From: JBIQJD01 sp044507695
Lineage (GTDB): Bacteria; Bacteroidota; Ignavibacteria; Ignavibacteriales; Ignavibacteriaceae
Direction: 5' to 3'
NCBI GenBank assembly: GCA_044507695.1
Contig: JBIQJD010000015.1
Location: forward strand, 29,168 to 93,167
Length of the DNA stretch: 64,000 nt
Positions 26,660 to 35,061 of this stretch are shown piece by piece. The notes beneath the pieces are model-generated. The model was not told the origin of the DNA, did not search any database, and worked only from the letters and a program-made list of their open reading frames with translations. Every line of letters starts with the position of its first letter. Position 1 is the first letter of the stretch. A program made the translations under genes and the position numbers.

Positions 26660-27256
26660 TTGCAAATTGCCCAGCCTTTACAAATTGCTATTGAAGAATT
26701 AAGCAAACTTCCCGGAATTGGCAGAAAAACAGCTCAAAGACTCGCTTTATTTCTGCTTAAAGCTGAAGACTCATCTGTTGATAATCTTGTTGATTCCATT
26801 AAGAATTTAAAATTAAAACTCAGATTTTGTACAAGATGTTTTAATCTCTCAGAAGAAGAATTCTGTGATATTTGTAAAAATCCCAAAAGAGATCATTCCT
26901 TAATCTGCGTTGTTGAAGAAGCAAGCGATGTTATTGCCATCGAAAAAACTAATGAATTTAACGGGCTTTATCATGTTATTGGTGGAGTTCTTTCACCTTT
27001 ATCTGGTGTAAGCCCTGATTCTTTAAAGATTAAAGAACTGTTGAAAAGATTTGAAACGGAAGAAATTAAAGAAGTTATCTTAGCTTTAAATCCTGATACT
27101 GAAGGGGAAACAACATCTTTATATCTTGCCAGATTAATCAAACCACTTGGAGTAAAAGTTACACGCATTGCACGCGGATTACCGATTGGAGGTGATCTGG
27201 AATTTGCCGATGAAGCAACTATAGGCAGAGCAATGATTAACAGGGCTGTGTTATAA
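26660..27256 (+). CDS. recR: Recombination protein RecR
   Basis: 198 residues: helix-hairpin-helix LPGIGRKTAQRLALFLL, the four-cysteine zinc finger CTRCFNLSEEEFCDICKN, the Toprim domain (ICVVEEASDVIAIEKT) and the Walker-like end ARGLPIGGDLEFADEATIGRA. RecR forms a DNA clamp and loads RecA with RecO at gaps. The start is TTG 26660, fixed by the family N-terminus and the two-base gap after ebfC. Confidence 0.95.
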   Translation: MQIAQPLQIAIEELSKLPGIGRKTAQRLALFLLKAEDSSVDNLVDSIKNLKLKLRFCTRCFNLSEEEFCDICKNPKRDHSLICVVEEASDVIAIEKTNEFNGLYHVIGGVLSPLSGVSPDSLKIKELLKRFETEEIKEVILALNPDTEGETTSLYLARLIKPLGVKVTRIARGLPIGGDLEFADEATIGRAMINRAVL

Positions 27257-27360
27257 TCAAAAAACAGAAACGATTTTCTCCATCCCAATACATCAAAATT
27301 GGTTTTGATATTAAATATGATTTTGTTGATTTTAACAGAAATCAGTTTTGATGTAAAAAA

Positions 27361-27951
27361 ATGAATTCCCGGTTTATCAGCATATTTTATTTTTTAGTAC
27401 TTTTAACTTTTACAGGATGTGATATCTTTGATACAAGAGATGCGGAAATTCCCGAACAGCCGCGTTCAAATTTTCAGCAGCCGGTTGAAGCTTCATTTGT
27501 AATTAATAATCTAATAAATTCATTATCTGATAAGAATGTTGAAAATTATCTTGCCTGTTTCAGCGATTCTAATTTTTCCGGAAAGACATTTATTTTTTCT
27601 GCATCAGGCGGAGCAATATCTCAGTTTCCCGCTTTGGCTGATATGTGGGATAAAAAGAATGAAGAGCAGTACTTTAATAATCTTAAAATTAAAGTTGCTG
27701 AAAATGCACAGATAACTCTTTCGCTTTCAAATGAAAATTTCTCTCCGCAGGGTGACAGCCTGATTTACACAGCTTCATATTCTTTAAATGTTCCTCATAA
27801 TGATTCTTCAATCCCAACAAATTACCAGGGTGAATTAAGTTTCAGCATGATTCGGGATTCAAGATCATTGTGGAGTATTTATTACTGGATAGATACAAAA
27901 AGCGGAGACCTGCCAAGCTGGAGTGAATTAAAGGGAAGGCTATTTTATTAA
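27361..27951 (+). CDS. Small lipoprotein, NTF2-like, unknown function
   Basis: 196 residues with a lipobox TFTGC (Cys20). The mature part reads VINNLINSLSDKNVENYLACFSDSNF, a pattern seen in secreted NTF2/SnoaL-like folds (helix, then 'how many times exposed' strand region), and ends IYYWIDTKSGDLPSWSELKG. No catalytic residues are evident. Its stop overlaps the next lipoprotein start by one base, and the two look like diverged paralogues. Assignment to the fold is inference. Confidence 0.68.
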   Translation: MNSRFISIFYFLVLLTFTGCDIFDTRDAEIPEQPRSNFQQPVEASFVINNLINSLSDKNVENYLACFSDSNFSGKTFIFSASGGAISQFPALADMWDKKNEEQYFNNLKIKVAENAQITLSLSNENFSPQGDSLIYTASYSLNVPHNDSSIPTNYQGELSFSMIRDSRSLWSIYYWIDTKSGDLPSWSELKGRLFY

Positions 27952-28472
27952 TGATTATTGATTTTAAAAAGAAAAATTTCCTTTTCCTGATTTTAGTATT
28001 CTCTGCAATGTATGGCTGCAATCCCTTTTCACCTGCCTTTGATGAATCAGCCGGAACCGGCAGTTCCACGCTTTCAGATCTTACAAATGTTGAAGGTGTG
28101 TTTCAGAATTTTCAATATGCTTACGCTTTCAGGGATACGATAATTTACGGTGAACTAATTCATCAGGATTTTATTTTTACCTACCGCGATTATGAACAAA
28201 GCTTTGATGTTTCCTGGGGAAGGGAAGAAGAGATGAAAACAACATATGGTTTATTTCAAAATTCTCAGCGGCTCGATCTTATCTGGAATAATATAATTCT
28301 CTCAACAATTGATTCAACAAGTGCAAATATTGTAAGAGGTTTTAACCTTACTATAACTTTTAATCCAACAGATGTAGTTAGAGTTGATGGAAGAGTTAAT
28401 ATGTCTCTTGTTAAAAATCCGGTAACAGGTAAATGGGCAATAAACCGGTGGAATGATGAATCGAATTTTTAG
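27951..28472 (+). CDS. Small lipoprotein, NTF2-like, unknown function
   Basis: 173 residues, lipobox AMYGC (Cys23). The mature region has VFQNFQYAYAFRDTIIYGELIHQDFIFTY, the helix-strand arrangement of NTF2-like proteins, and closes with VKNPVTGKWAINRWND. ATG 27951 overlaps the stop of the preceding lipoprotein gene (TAATG), so they are co-translated. Conserved function unknown; it is probably periplasmic and membrane-anchored. Confidence 0.68.
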   Translation: MIIDFKKKNFLFLILVFSAMYGCNPFSPAFDESAGTGSSTLSDLTNVEGVFQNFQYAYAFRDTIIYGELIHQDFIFTYRDYEQSFDVSWGREEEMKTTYGLFQNSQRLDLIWNNIILSTIDSTSANIVRGFNLTITFNPTDVVRVDGRVNMSLVKNPVTGKWAINRWNDESNF

Positions 28473-28513
28473 TAAAGAAATTCCGGAATCTTAAATGTTA
28501 ATTTTTATCTGTT

Positions 28514-28521
28514 TATATTTG
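28514..28521 (+). promoter_or_regulatory. Probable -7 element upstream of ftsX
   Basis: TATATTTG matches TAnnTTTG and lies 22 bases before the ftsX ATG in the 71-base gap after the lipoproteins. No convincing -33 TTG. Confidence 0.33.
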
Positions 28522-28543
28522 CTGTGATTTAATTTTAAAACAA

Positions 28544-29407
28544 ATGATCATTTTCTGGATAAAAGAAGCATTCAAATCAATTGGCAGAGCCAAATCATCT
28601 TTCTTTCTTGCGCTTATCTCAACAAGCATTTCTGTTTTGTTAATTGCAGCATCGGTTATAATTATTCAATTAACCGGCAGATTTCAGGACTCAATTAAAA
28701 AAAGTTTAAACATTAATATTTTCTTAAATGAAAATCTTACACAAAAAAATATTAATGAAATTGAAAATGAGATATCCGGTTTGCACTTTGTATCCGGAAC
28801 TAAGTTTATAAGCAAGGATGAAGCCGCCGAAAAATTTATTGCAGAAACAGGTGAAGATTTCAGAAAGATACTTGATTACAATCCGCTTCCTGCATCTTTT
28901 ACTGTAACATTGAAATCAGAATATGTTGAAAATGATTCATTAAAATATATACTTGCCCGGCTTGGTGATTTAAGCGGAGTTGATGAAGTTGTATTTCAGC
29001 AGGAGTTTGCGCAAAAAGTAATTTCATTTCTTAACAGCCTTAAAAAGTATGTTTTTATTCTTACAGGAATTTTATTCATCATTTCTCTGTACATTGTTTA
29101 CACAACGGTTAAACTTATAACAAACTCAAAAAGAGATGAACTTGAGACAATGAAACTTGTAGGTGCAAAATTATCAACCATAAAAATGCCAATCATTCTT
29201 AACGGAACTTTGATTGGATTATTTGCGGGACTAATTTCACTCGGCATTTTTATCTTGTTTATATATTATTTTGATACCTATATTGGTTTTCAAAAAATTT
29301 TTCCGGTTAATATAAGATTGTATTCGCTGCTTCTGTTAGGCACAGGCCCGCTTGTTGGTTTTTTTGTAAGCGTATTTTCACTTAAAAATCTCACATTAAA
29401 AATTTGA
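28544..29407 (+). CDS. ftsX: Cell division permease FtsX
   Basis: 287 residues with the FtsX layout: one N-terminal helix (about 20-43), a periplasmic domain (about 45-165, including FLNENLTQKNINEIENEI and SKDEAAEKFIAETGEDF), then three helices with the FtsX domain (TNSKRDELETMKLVGAKLSTIKMPIILNG). With the ATPase FtsE, not encoded here, it activates peptidoglycan hydrolases at the septum. Its TGA overlaps the TTG of the polysaccharide export gene by four bases. Confidence 0.92.
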   Translation: MIIFWIKEAFKSIGRAKSSFFLALISTSISVLLIAASVIIIQLTGRFQDSIKKSLNINIFLNENLTQKNINEIENEISGLHFVSGTKFISKDEAAEKFIAETGEDFRKILDYNPLPASFTVTLKSEYVENDSLKYILARLGDLSGVDEVVFQQEFAQKVISFLNSLKKYVFILTGILFIISLYIVYTTVKLITNSKRDELETMKLVGAKLSTIKMPIILNGTLIGLFAGLISLGIFILFIYYFDTYIGFQKIFPVNIRLYSLLLLGTGPLVGFFVSVFSLKNLTLKI

Positions 29408-30993
29408 AAAAGATTTATTTAACTGCTGCTTTCATTCTGATAATTCTGCTTAATCCGCTAAAAGCGCAGGTTATTCCCGAATATAAGGAGCGGATTTCAG
29501 CAGCCAGGGATTCATTACAGGCTATTAATAATTTTTCATTTCAGATTACTGCCGGAAGTGTTAATCCTGATGAATACATTATTGGTCCGGGAGATAAATT
29601 TTTTGTTTCAATCTCCGGCATTGAAGATATAAATCTCAATCTGATTGTAAACCAGGAATCAATCTTATTCATACCAAAAGTTGGGGAAGTTAATCTTAAA
29701 AAAACTACTCTTACAAATTCCAAGGAAAAAATTAAAGCAGCCATTAACAGGTATTACAAGAATGTTGAAATATCCGTTTCGCTTATTGATTTCAGAAAAA
29801 TTAAAGCTGCACTTCTTGGTGATGTTGTTAAACCATCAAGTTATGTTTTGGATGGGAACGCAAGGTTAATTGATCTGATCATGAATTCGTACGGATTGAA
29901 TGAAACTTCAAACTACAGAAATGTAAAAATTATCAGCAGAGATAATGATACAGTTTATTATGATTTTCTATCTTTTTTAAGATTTGGTAAGATGCGTGAA
30001 AACCCATTGCTTAAGGATGGTGATATCGTAATAATTGATAAAGCAGATGAAGTTATTTCGATTTACGGTGAGGTGAAATATCCCGGAATATATGAATTTC
30101 TTGAAGGTGAATCTATTTATGATTTGATTGAACTTGCCGGAGGATTTTTAACAAGAGCAAAAAAAGATACAATTGAAGTTGTAAGCTTTAATAATAGTGG
30201 CAGAACACAATACAGTAAATACTATTCACTCGATGAATTAAAGCAAAACCATATTTTATTGAAAAATAAAGATCAGGTTATGGTTCGTGAAAAACCGGAA
30301 TATCTTGAAGACAGATATGNNNNNNNNNNAGGTTTTGTAAGATATCCGGGTTATTATAAAATCAACAAAGATGAAACTACACTTAGTGAAATTATTGAAA
30401 TGGCCGGAGGTTTCCGGGAGAATGCTTCATTAACGGAAGCAACATTAATCAGATCAACCGGCATAACTGAAGCAGATCCTGAACTTGAAAGAATAAAATT
30501 AATTGATCGTGCTGATCTTACCGAAGATGAATATGATTATCTGAAAGCAAAATCACGCCAAAGGCCGGGCTCAGTTATAGTAAATTTTGAAGACCTTTTT
30601 ATTAAGGGAGATAAATCAGAAGATATAATTTTAAAGCGCGGAGATGTGATTAAAATTCCGGAAGCAAAAAATTATATTATTATGCTTGGGCAGGTAGTTA
30701 ATCCGGGAAATATAATTTACAATCCTAATTACACAATTGAAGATTATATTGCACTTGCGGGGGGATATAGTTGGCGGGCACAGGAAAATGATGTAAGAGT
30801 TGTGCGGGCAAAAACAGGAGAATGGGTTGATGCAGATGATGTTGATTTTCTTTATCCCGGTGATACAATCTGGATTCCGGAAGATCCGCCTGCACCAAAA
30901 TTCTGGGATGTGTTTACTACTTCATTAACAATCGTTGGACAGGTTGCATCAATAATTGCAGCAACGGTTGCAATTATTGTAGCATCAAGGTAG
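29404..30993 (+). CDS. SLBB-domain polysaccharide export protein (OPX/Wza family), contains an assembly gap
   Basis: 529 codons including four unknown residues from ten N (30320-30329). Signal peptide (about 1-21), the export motif YIIGPGDKFFVSISGIED (about 58-75), then several SLBB repeats recognisable by IYGEVKYPGIYEF...LIELAGGF and GFVRYPGYYKI...IIEMAGGF, a last one MLGQVVNPGNIIY...IALAGGY, and a C-terminal membrane helix (about 505-527). OPX proteins form the outer-membrane-side channel for capsule or exopolysaccharide. The start is TTG 29404. The chain-length protein follows at once. Confidence 0.88.
   Translation: MKKIYLTAAFILIILLNPLKAQVIPEYKERISAARDSLQAINNFSFQITAGSVNPDEYIIGPGDKFFVSISGIEDINLNLIVNQESILFIPKVGEVNLKKTTLTNSKEKIKAAINRYYKNVEISVSLIDFRKIKAALLGDVVKPSSYVLDGNARLIDLIMNSYGLNETSNYRNVKIISRDNDTVYYDFLSFLRFGKMRENPLLKDGDIVIIDKADEVISIYGEVKYPGIYEFLEGESIYDLIELAGGFLTRAKKDTIEVVSFNNSGRTQYSKYYSLDELKQNHILLKNKDQVMVREKPEYLEDRYXXXXGFVRYPGYYKINKDETTLSEIIEMAGGFRENASLTEATLIRSTGITEADPELERIKLIDRADLTEDEYDYLKAKSRQRPGSVIVNFEDLFIKGDKSEDIILKRGDVIKIPEAKNYIIMLGQVVNPGNIIYNPNYTIEDYIALAGGYSWRAQENDVRVVRAKTGEWVDADDVDFLYPGDTIWIPEDPPAPKFWDVFTTSLTIVGQVASIIAATVAIIVASR
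30320..30329. other. Assembly gap (10 N)
   Basis: Ten undefined bases within the SLBB gene. The frame on both sides is the same, and the missing four codons fall just before GFVRYPG, where the previous repeat has four residues (ISIY) before GEVKYPG. The true length is therefore probably close to ten bases. Confidence 0.97.
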
Positions 30994-30997
30994 AAAA

Positions 30998-32131
30998 TTG
31001 AGTTATAAAGAATTACTTGAAATATTAAAAAAGAATAGTATAAGAATTATCCGTTCCACGGCAATTGCAGTGCTGGCAGCTTTTGTAATACTGTACTTTG
31101 TTTTTCCGGTTTCATACCGTGCAAACGTAACAGTGCTTCCGCCTGAATCAAAAACAAATATGGGAGGGCTTGGTAGTCTTCTCGGTACACAGGATTTTTC
31201 ATCCTTGCTAACAGGCACATTCAGCAATGCAACTTCCCAGCTTTATATTGAGATTTTAAAAAGCCGCAGTGCCGCTGAATATGTTGTGCAAAAACATAAT
31301 CTGGTTGAATACTATAACGTAGATACTAAGCTTGAAGCTGTAAAAGAACTTCAGGATGCTCTTTACATTGAATTGAGTAAAGAAGGTATCATCACATTAA
31401 ATGTTGAAACTAAAACTTCAGCACTGCCGCTGATTTTTGGAGATATTGATTCAACTAAGAAACTTTCTGCTGCACTTGCTAATTCATACATTGAAGCATT
31501 GGATATGATAAACCGGGATAAACTTGCATCAAAAGCAAGGCAGGCAAGGGAGTATATTGAAGTTCAATTAACAAATACAAAAACACAGCTTGATTCAGTT
31601 GAAAAGCGCCTGATGCTTTTTCAAACATCAAACAAAGCAATATCACTGCCTGAACAGGTTAATGCAGCTATTGAAGCAGCAGCAAATTTAAAATCTGAAA
31701 TTGTAAAAACTGAAATTGAACTTGGAATGATGCGCTCTAATCTGCGTGAAGATAATAAAACACTTATTGCACTTCAGAGTAAACTGGAAGAATTACGTGC
31801 GCAGTATAACAAACTTGAATTAGGCAGCCAGGATTATCTTGTTGCATTTAAAGAAGTTCCTGAATTGGGAATGGAACTCGCTTCGCTTCTGCGTGAAGTT
31901 AAAATACAAAATGAAGTTTACCTGATGCTTCAGCAGCAATATTATAAGGAAAAGATCCAGGAGAACAGGGATATACCAACCGTAGAAGTGCTTGATGAAG
32001 CAATTCCGCCGCTTAAAGCTTCCGGGCCAAGGGTTGTATTTATTTCTTTACTTATTGGTATTGGTATATTTATGCTTGTTTCATTTCTGTCTGTGCTGAG
32101 GGAAAGAAAAATCACTCCGGGTAATAAGTAA
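30998..32131 (+). CDS. Wzz-type chain-length determinant protein
   Basis: 377 residues with the two-helix Wzz topology: N-terminal helix (about 17-38, IAVLAAFVILYFVF), a long periplasmic coiled-coil-rich domain (about 40-345, with ILKSRSAAEYVVQKHNL and LDEAIPPLKASGPR before the second helix), and C-terminal helix (about 350-370). It controls polymer length in Wzy-dependent synthesis. There is no cytoplasmic tyrosine-kinase domain, so any kinase must be separate. The start is TTG 30998, four bases after the export gene. Confidence 0.86.
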   Translation: MSYKELLEILKKNSIRIIRSTAIAVLAAFVILYFVFPVSYRANVTVLPPESKTNMGGLGSLLGTQDFSSLLTGTFSNATSQLYIEILKSRSAAEYVVQKHNLVEYYNVDTKLEAVKELQDALYIELSKEGIITLNVETKTSALPLIFGDIDSTKKLSAALANSYIEALDMINRDKLASKARQAREYIEVQLTNTKTQLDSVEKRLMLFQTSNKAISLPEQVNAAIEAAANLKSEIVKTEIELGMMRSNLREDNKTLIALQSKLEELRAQYNKLELGSQDYLVAFKEVPELGMELASLLREVKIQNEVYLMLQQQYYKEKIQENRDIPTVEVLDEAIPPLKASGPRVVFISLLIGIGIFMLVSFLSVLRERKITPGNK

Positions 32132-32169
32132 TTTAACGGAACACGGAAAAAATTTATTAGGAGAAAAAA

Positions 32170-33120
32170 TTGTTAAAACCAACCGCAGTTGTAACAGGCG
32201 GAGCAGGATTCCTGGGTTCACATCTTTGTGATAAACTTATATCAGAAAAATTTAAAGTTATTTGTATTGATAATCTTATCACCGGAAATCCTGATAACAT
32301 TTCACATTTATTTGGGAATGAAGATTTCACATTTATCAAACATGATGTAACAAATTTCATTCACGTACCGGGCAGAGTTGATTACATTCTTCACTTTGCT
32401 TCACCGGCAAGCCCGATTGATTATCTTAAACTTCCTATTCAAACATTAAAAGTTGGTTCGCTCGGAACTCACAAAGCATTAGGGCTTGCAAAAGAAAAAA
32501 AAGCCAGGTTTTTGCTTGCATCCACTTCCGAAGTTTATGGTGATCCGGTTGTTCATCCGCAGGGTGAAGATTACTGGGGAAACGTTAACCCAATTGGCCC
32601 GCGCGGTGTTTACGATGAAGCTAAAAGATTTGCAGAAGCTATTACAATGGCTTATCACCGCTATCATGGTGTGCAGACAAGGATAGTAAGAATTTTTAAT
32701 ACATATGGACCAAGAATGCGGCTTGATGATGGCAGAGCACTTCCGGCGTTCGTTGGTCAGGCTTTGCGCGGTGAACCAATTACAGTCTTCGGAGATGGTT
32801 CACAAACACGCAGTTTCTGTTATGTTTCAGATCTTGTTGATGGAATTTTCAAACTGCTTATGTCTAATGAAACAGAACCGGTTAACATTGGCAATCCCGC
32901 TGAAATTACTATCAAACAATTTGCTGAGGAAGTGAAAGCATTAACCGGAACCAAAAGTGAAATTGTTTACACAGAACTTCCGGAAGATGATCCGAAAGTA
33001 CGCCAGCCGAATATTGATAAAGCAAGAAGAATTCTTGACTGGGAACCGAAGGTTGACAGAAAAGAAGGATTAAAGATTACAATAAATTATTTTATGAAAC
33101 AATTGAATATTAAAAATTAG
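32170..33120 (+). CDS. UDP-glucuronate decarboxylase (UDP-xylose synthase)-like SDR
   Basis: 316 residues of the extended SDR family: NAD-binding TGGAGFLGSHLCDKL (about 9-23), HFASPASPIDY, the catalytic Thr/Ser-Tyr-Lys in STSEVYGDP and RGVYDEAKRFAEA, and EDDPKVRQPNIDKARRILDWEP near the end, all typical of UXS. The enzyme oxidises and decarboxylates UDP-glucuronate to UDP-xylose, a donor for the glycan of this locus. The start is TTG 32170 behind AGGAGAAAA. The next gene converges, with a 19-base near-palindrome (33121-33139) between the stops. Confidence 0.86.
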   Translation: MLKPTAVVTGGAGFLGSHLCDKLISEKFKVICIDNLITGNPDNISHLFGNEDFTFIKHDVTNFIHVPGRVDYILHFASPASPIDYLKLPIQTLKVGSLGTHKALGLAKEKKARFLLASTSEVYGDPVVHPQGEDYWGNVNPIGPRGVYDEAKRFAEAITMAYHRYHGVQTRIVRIFNTYGPRMRLDDGRALPAFVGQALRGEPITVFGDGSQTRSFCYVSDLVDGIFKLLMSNETEPVNIGNPAEITIKQFAEEVKALTGTKSEIVYTELPEDDPKVRQPNIDKARRILDWEPKVDRKEGLKITINYFMKQLNIKN

Positions 33121-33144
33121 GATTTAAGAATTCTAAATCATTCT

Positions 33145-33798
33145 TCATAATTTTTTCAGAACAACTTCTATTGAATATTCACCATCGCTGTGAATTTCAG
33201 GATCAGTAATTGTGTGTCCCTCACTGCATTCCTTTGCATAAATTATTTCATAATTCTGCAAATTGCGTTCAATCAACGGAATGATGCCTATTGTATCAGG
33301 TGCTTCATCATGATCTATTAAATAAAAAGCAGTATGATTAGGATTAAATCGAGAGGGAAGAGTTTTCTTCTTCTCATAAAGATCGCGATGTGGAATGTAC
33401 AAAATAAGATAACCTCCTTTTTTCAAAACTCTGTACCAGTTGCGCAAAGCAACTGCCGGATCAATCATATGCTCGAGTGTGTGTGATGAATAAACGTAAT
33501 CAAATTGTTCATCATTCAATCCGTTAAGAAATTGTGCATCACCATGCTCAAAATCCCAGCCCTGCGCTTCGGGATGAATCAAATCTCCGCCAAATCCAAT
33601 ATCCAAACCTTTTCCCTGAATAAAATTTTCAAAAAATCCCTCACGCAGTCTTCTGTTTCTTGCTTTATAAGTTTCTGCATGAACGATTGGTCTTCCTCCG
33701 GCTAAATATTTTTTCTTCAGGTATGAATGATAAATATCAGCACCAATTCTCCAGATAGGTTTTGGCATAACTTTTTGTACTACAGCTAAAAATCGCAT
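33145..33798 (-). CDS. Class I SAM-dependent methyltransferase
   Basis: 217 residues. SAM-binding motif I GLDIGFGGDLIHP (about 64-77), the acidic loop GDAQFLNG, motif II-like QFDYVYSSHTLEHMIDP and the post-motif LKKGGYLILYIPHRDLYEKK are those of small methyltransferases of polysaccharide clusters. The substrate is unknown; sugar O-methylation or capping would fit the context. It is transcribed against its neighbours from its own promoter at 33864-33895. Confidence 0.82.
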   Translation of the reverse strand: MRFLAVVQKVMPKPIWRIGADIYHSYLKKKYLAGGRPIVHAETYKARNRRLREGFFENFIQGKGLDIGFGGDLIHPEAQGWDFEHGDAQFLNGLNDEQFDYVYSSHTLEHMIDPAVALRNWYRVLKKGGYLILYIPHRDLYEKKKTLPSRFNPNHTAFYLIDHDEAPDTIGIIPLIERNLQNYEIIYAKECSEGHTITDPEIHSDGEYSIEVVLKKL

Positions 33799-33863
33799 TA
33801 ACTTCCTATGTTGGTGATTATCTTGAGTATTTTTTATAACTAATTAAATGTATAAATTCGCTG

Positions 33864-33895
33864 CAAAGTTAAATTATTAATGCGCTGCTATCAAA
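33864..33895 (-). promoter_or_regulatory. Bacteroidota-type promoter of the methyltransferase gene
   Basis: On the minus strand TTTG (33892-33895) is followed after 20 bases by TAACTTTG (33864-33871), a full match to the -33/-7 consensus. The gene starts 66 bases downstream at 33798. Confidence 0.48.
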
Positions 33896-33942
33896 CCAAT
33901 TCCAAATAAAAATAAAAGGTTTTACTCCATTAAACTTATTTT

Positions 33943-35061
33943 ATGCTTGATTTAACCAGCCTGATTGAAAATAATAAACTACTCAGTAATTTTATTTATT
34001 TCTTTTTTGATACATACTTCAAAACCATAAGAAAAATATTTTCTTCATTCCCGTATAAAACTAATATTGGTGTTGTTATCTCCTTGCATAAATTAGGTGA
34101 TACAGTGTTTACTGTTCCGGCTGTTAAAGAAATTTTGAAAAACCATTCCGGCAGCATTAAAATAGTTTGTTACCCGGAATCAAAAATAATTTATAGGGAA
34201 GTATTTCCCGATGCAGAATTTATTGAGATTGAACACGATGAAGTTTTATGGGATGACAGGTTTGTTAAAAATTCCGCTCGTAAAAAAATAAAAATGTTTC
34301 AACCTTTTGTAATTTATGATCTTACAGGATTGAGTTTTCTCGTTTATAATATCCGCGCAAAAGAAATTATTGGAATGAGCAAAAGACAATTTAAAAATGT
34401 GTATGATATTTATTCTCCTATAAGAACAAAACCGCATTTGATGGATACTTATTTTGATGTAGTTAAATTAAAATTTAACGTTGATGATTCAATTTCAGCT
34501 AAAACTTTTCCGGTTTCATTTAATGCAAGTGATAGAATATTAATTCATCCTTTTGCCGGCTGGAAAGCAAAGGAATGGGGAATGGAAAAATTTATTGCAT
34601 TAGCTGAAAGATTAAACAAAAAAAATAAAACAGCTTTTATCGCTGAAGAAGGAAAATTCACAAAGGATGATTTAACAAAGATAAAAACTGCAGGCAGTGA
34701 TGTAATTGTAACAAATTCTTTGAGTGAATTAATAAATGAAATTAAAAAATCATCACTAATGATTTCGAATGATTCCGGTCCGTTGTACATTGCTAATTTA
34801 TCAGGCAAGTCAACGTTTGCAATTTACGGTCCAACCAATCCGGCATTTTCTGTTCCTTACGGAGAATATCATTCATACATTCAAAAGAAAATTCATTGTT
34901 CACCGCCGGAGGATAAACAATATTGCTTTACTAACGCAGGAAGAAACTGCCCATCTTACCAATGTATGATTCAATTGAGTGTTGATGAAGTTTATAATTC
35001 TCTTCAAAAATTTATAGATAAAATATTTTCATTAAGGCATGAATTATCAGGCACTAATTAA
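33943..35061 (+). CDS. Glycosyltransferase family 9 protein
   Basis: 372 residues. An N-terminal extension of about 45 residues precedes the GT9 core start VVISLHKLGDTVFTVPAVKEIL; the donor-binding motif is ISNDSGPLYIANLSGKSTFAIYGPTNP. Heptosyltransferase-like enzymes of this family also add other sugars in exopolysaccharide clusters. Its 3' end overlaps the ligase/polymerase gene by 23 bases, so they are one transcript. Donor sugar unknown. Confidence 0.82.
   Translation: MLDLTSLIENNKLLSNFIYFFFDTYFKTIRKIFSSFPYKTNIGVVISLHKLGDTVFTVPAVKEILKNHSGSIKIVCYPESKIIYREVFPDAEFIEIEHDEVLWDDRFVKNSARKKIKMFQPFVIYDLTGLSFLVYNIRAKEIIGMSKRQFKNVYDIYSPIRTKPHLMDTYFDVVKLKFNVDDSISAKTFPVSFNASDRILIHPFAGWKAKEWGMEKFIALAERLNKKNKTAFIAEEGKFTKDDLTKIKTAGSDVIVTNSLSELINEIKKSSLMISNDSGPLYIANLSGKSTFAIYGPTNPAFSVPYGEYHSYIQKKIHCSPPEDKQYCFTNAGRNCPSYQCMIQLSVDEVYNSLQKFIDKIFSLRHELSGTN

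Noticed and set aside
33121..33139. Near-palindrome between the convergent UXS and methyltransferase genes as terminator
   Set aside because: It is AT-rich, short and without a T-tract; kept only as a remark in the gene entry.
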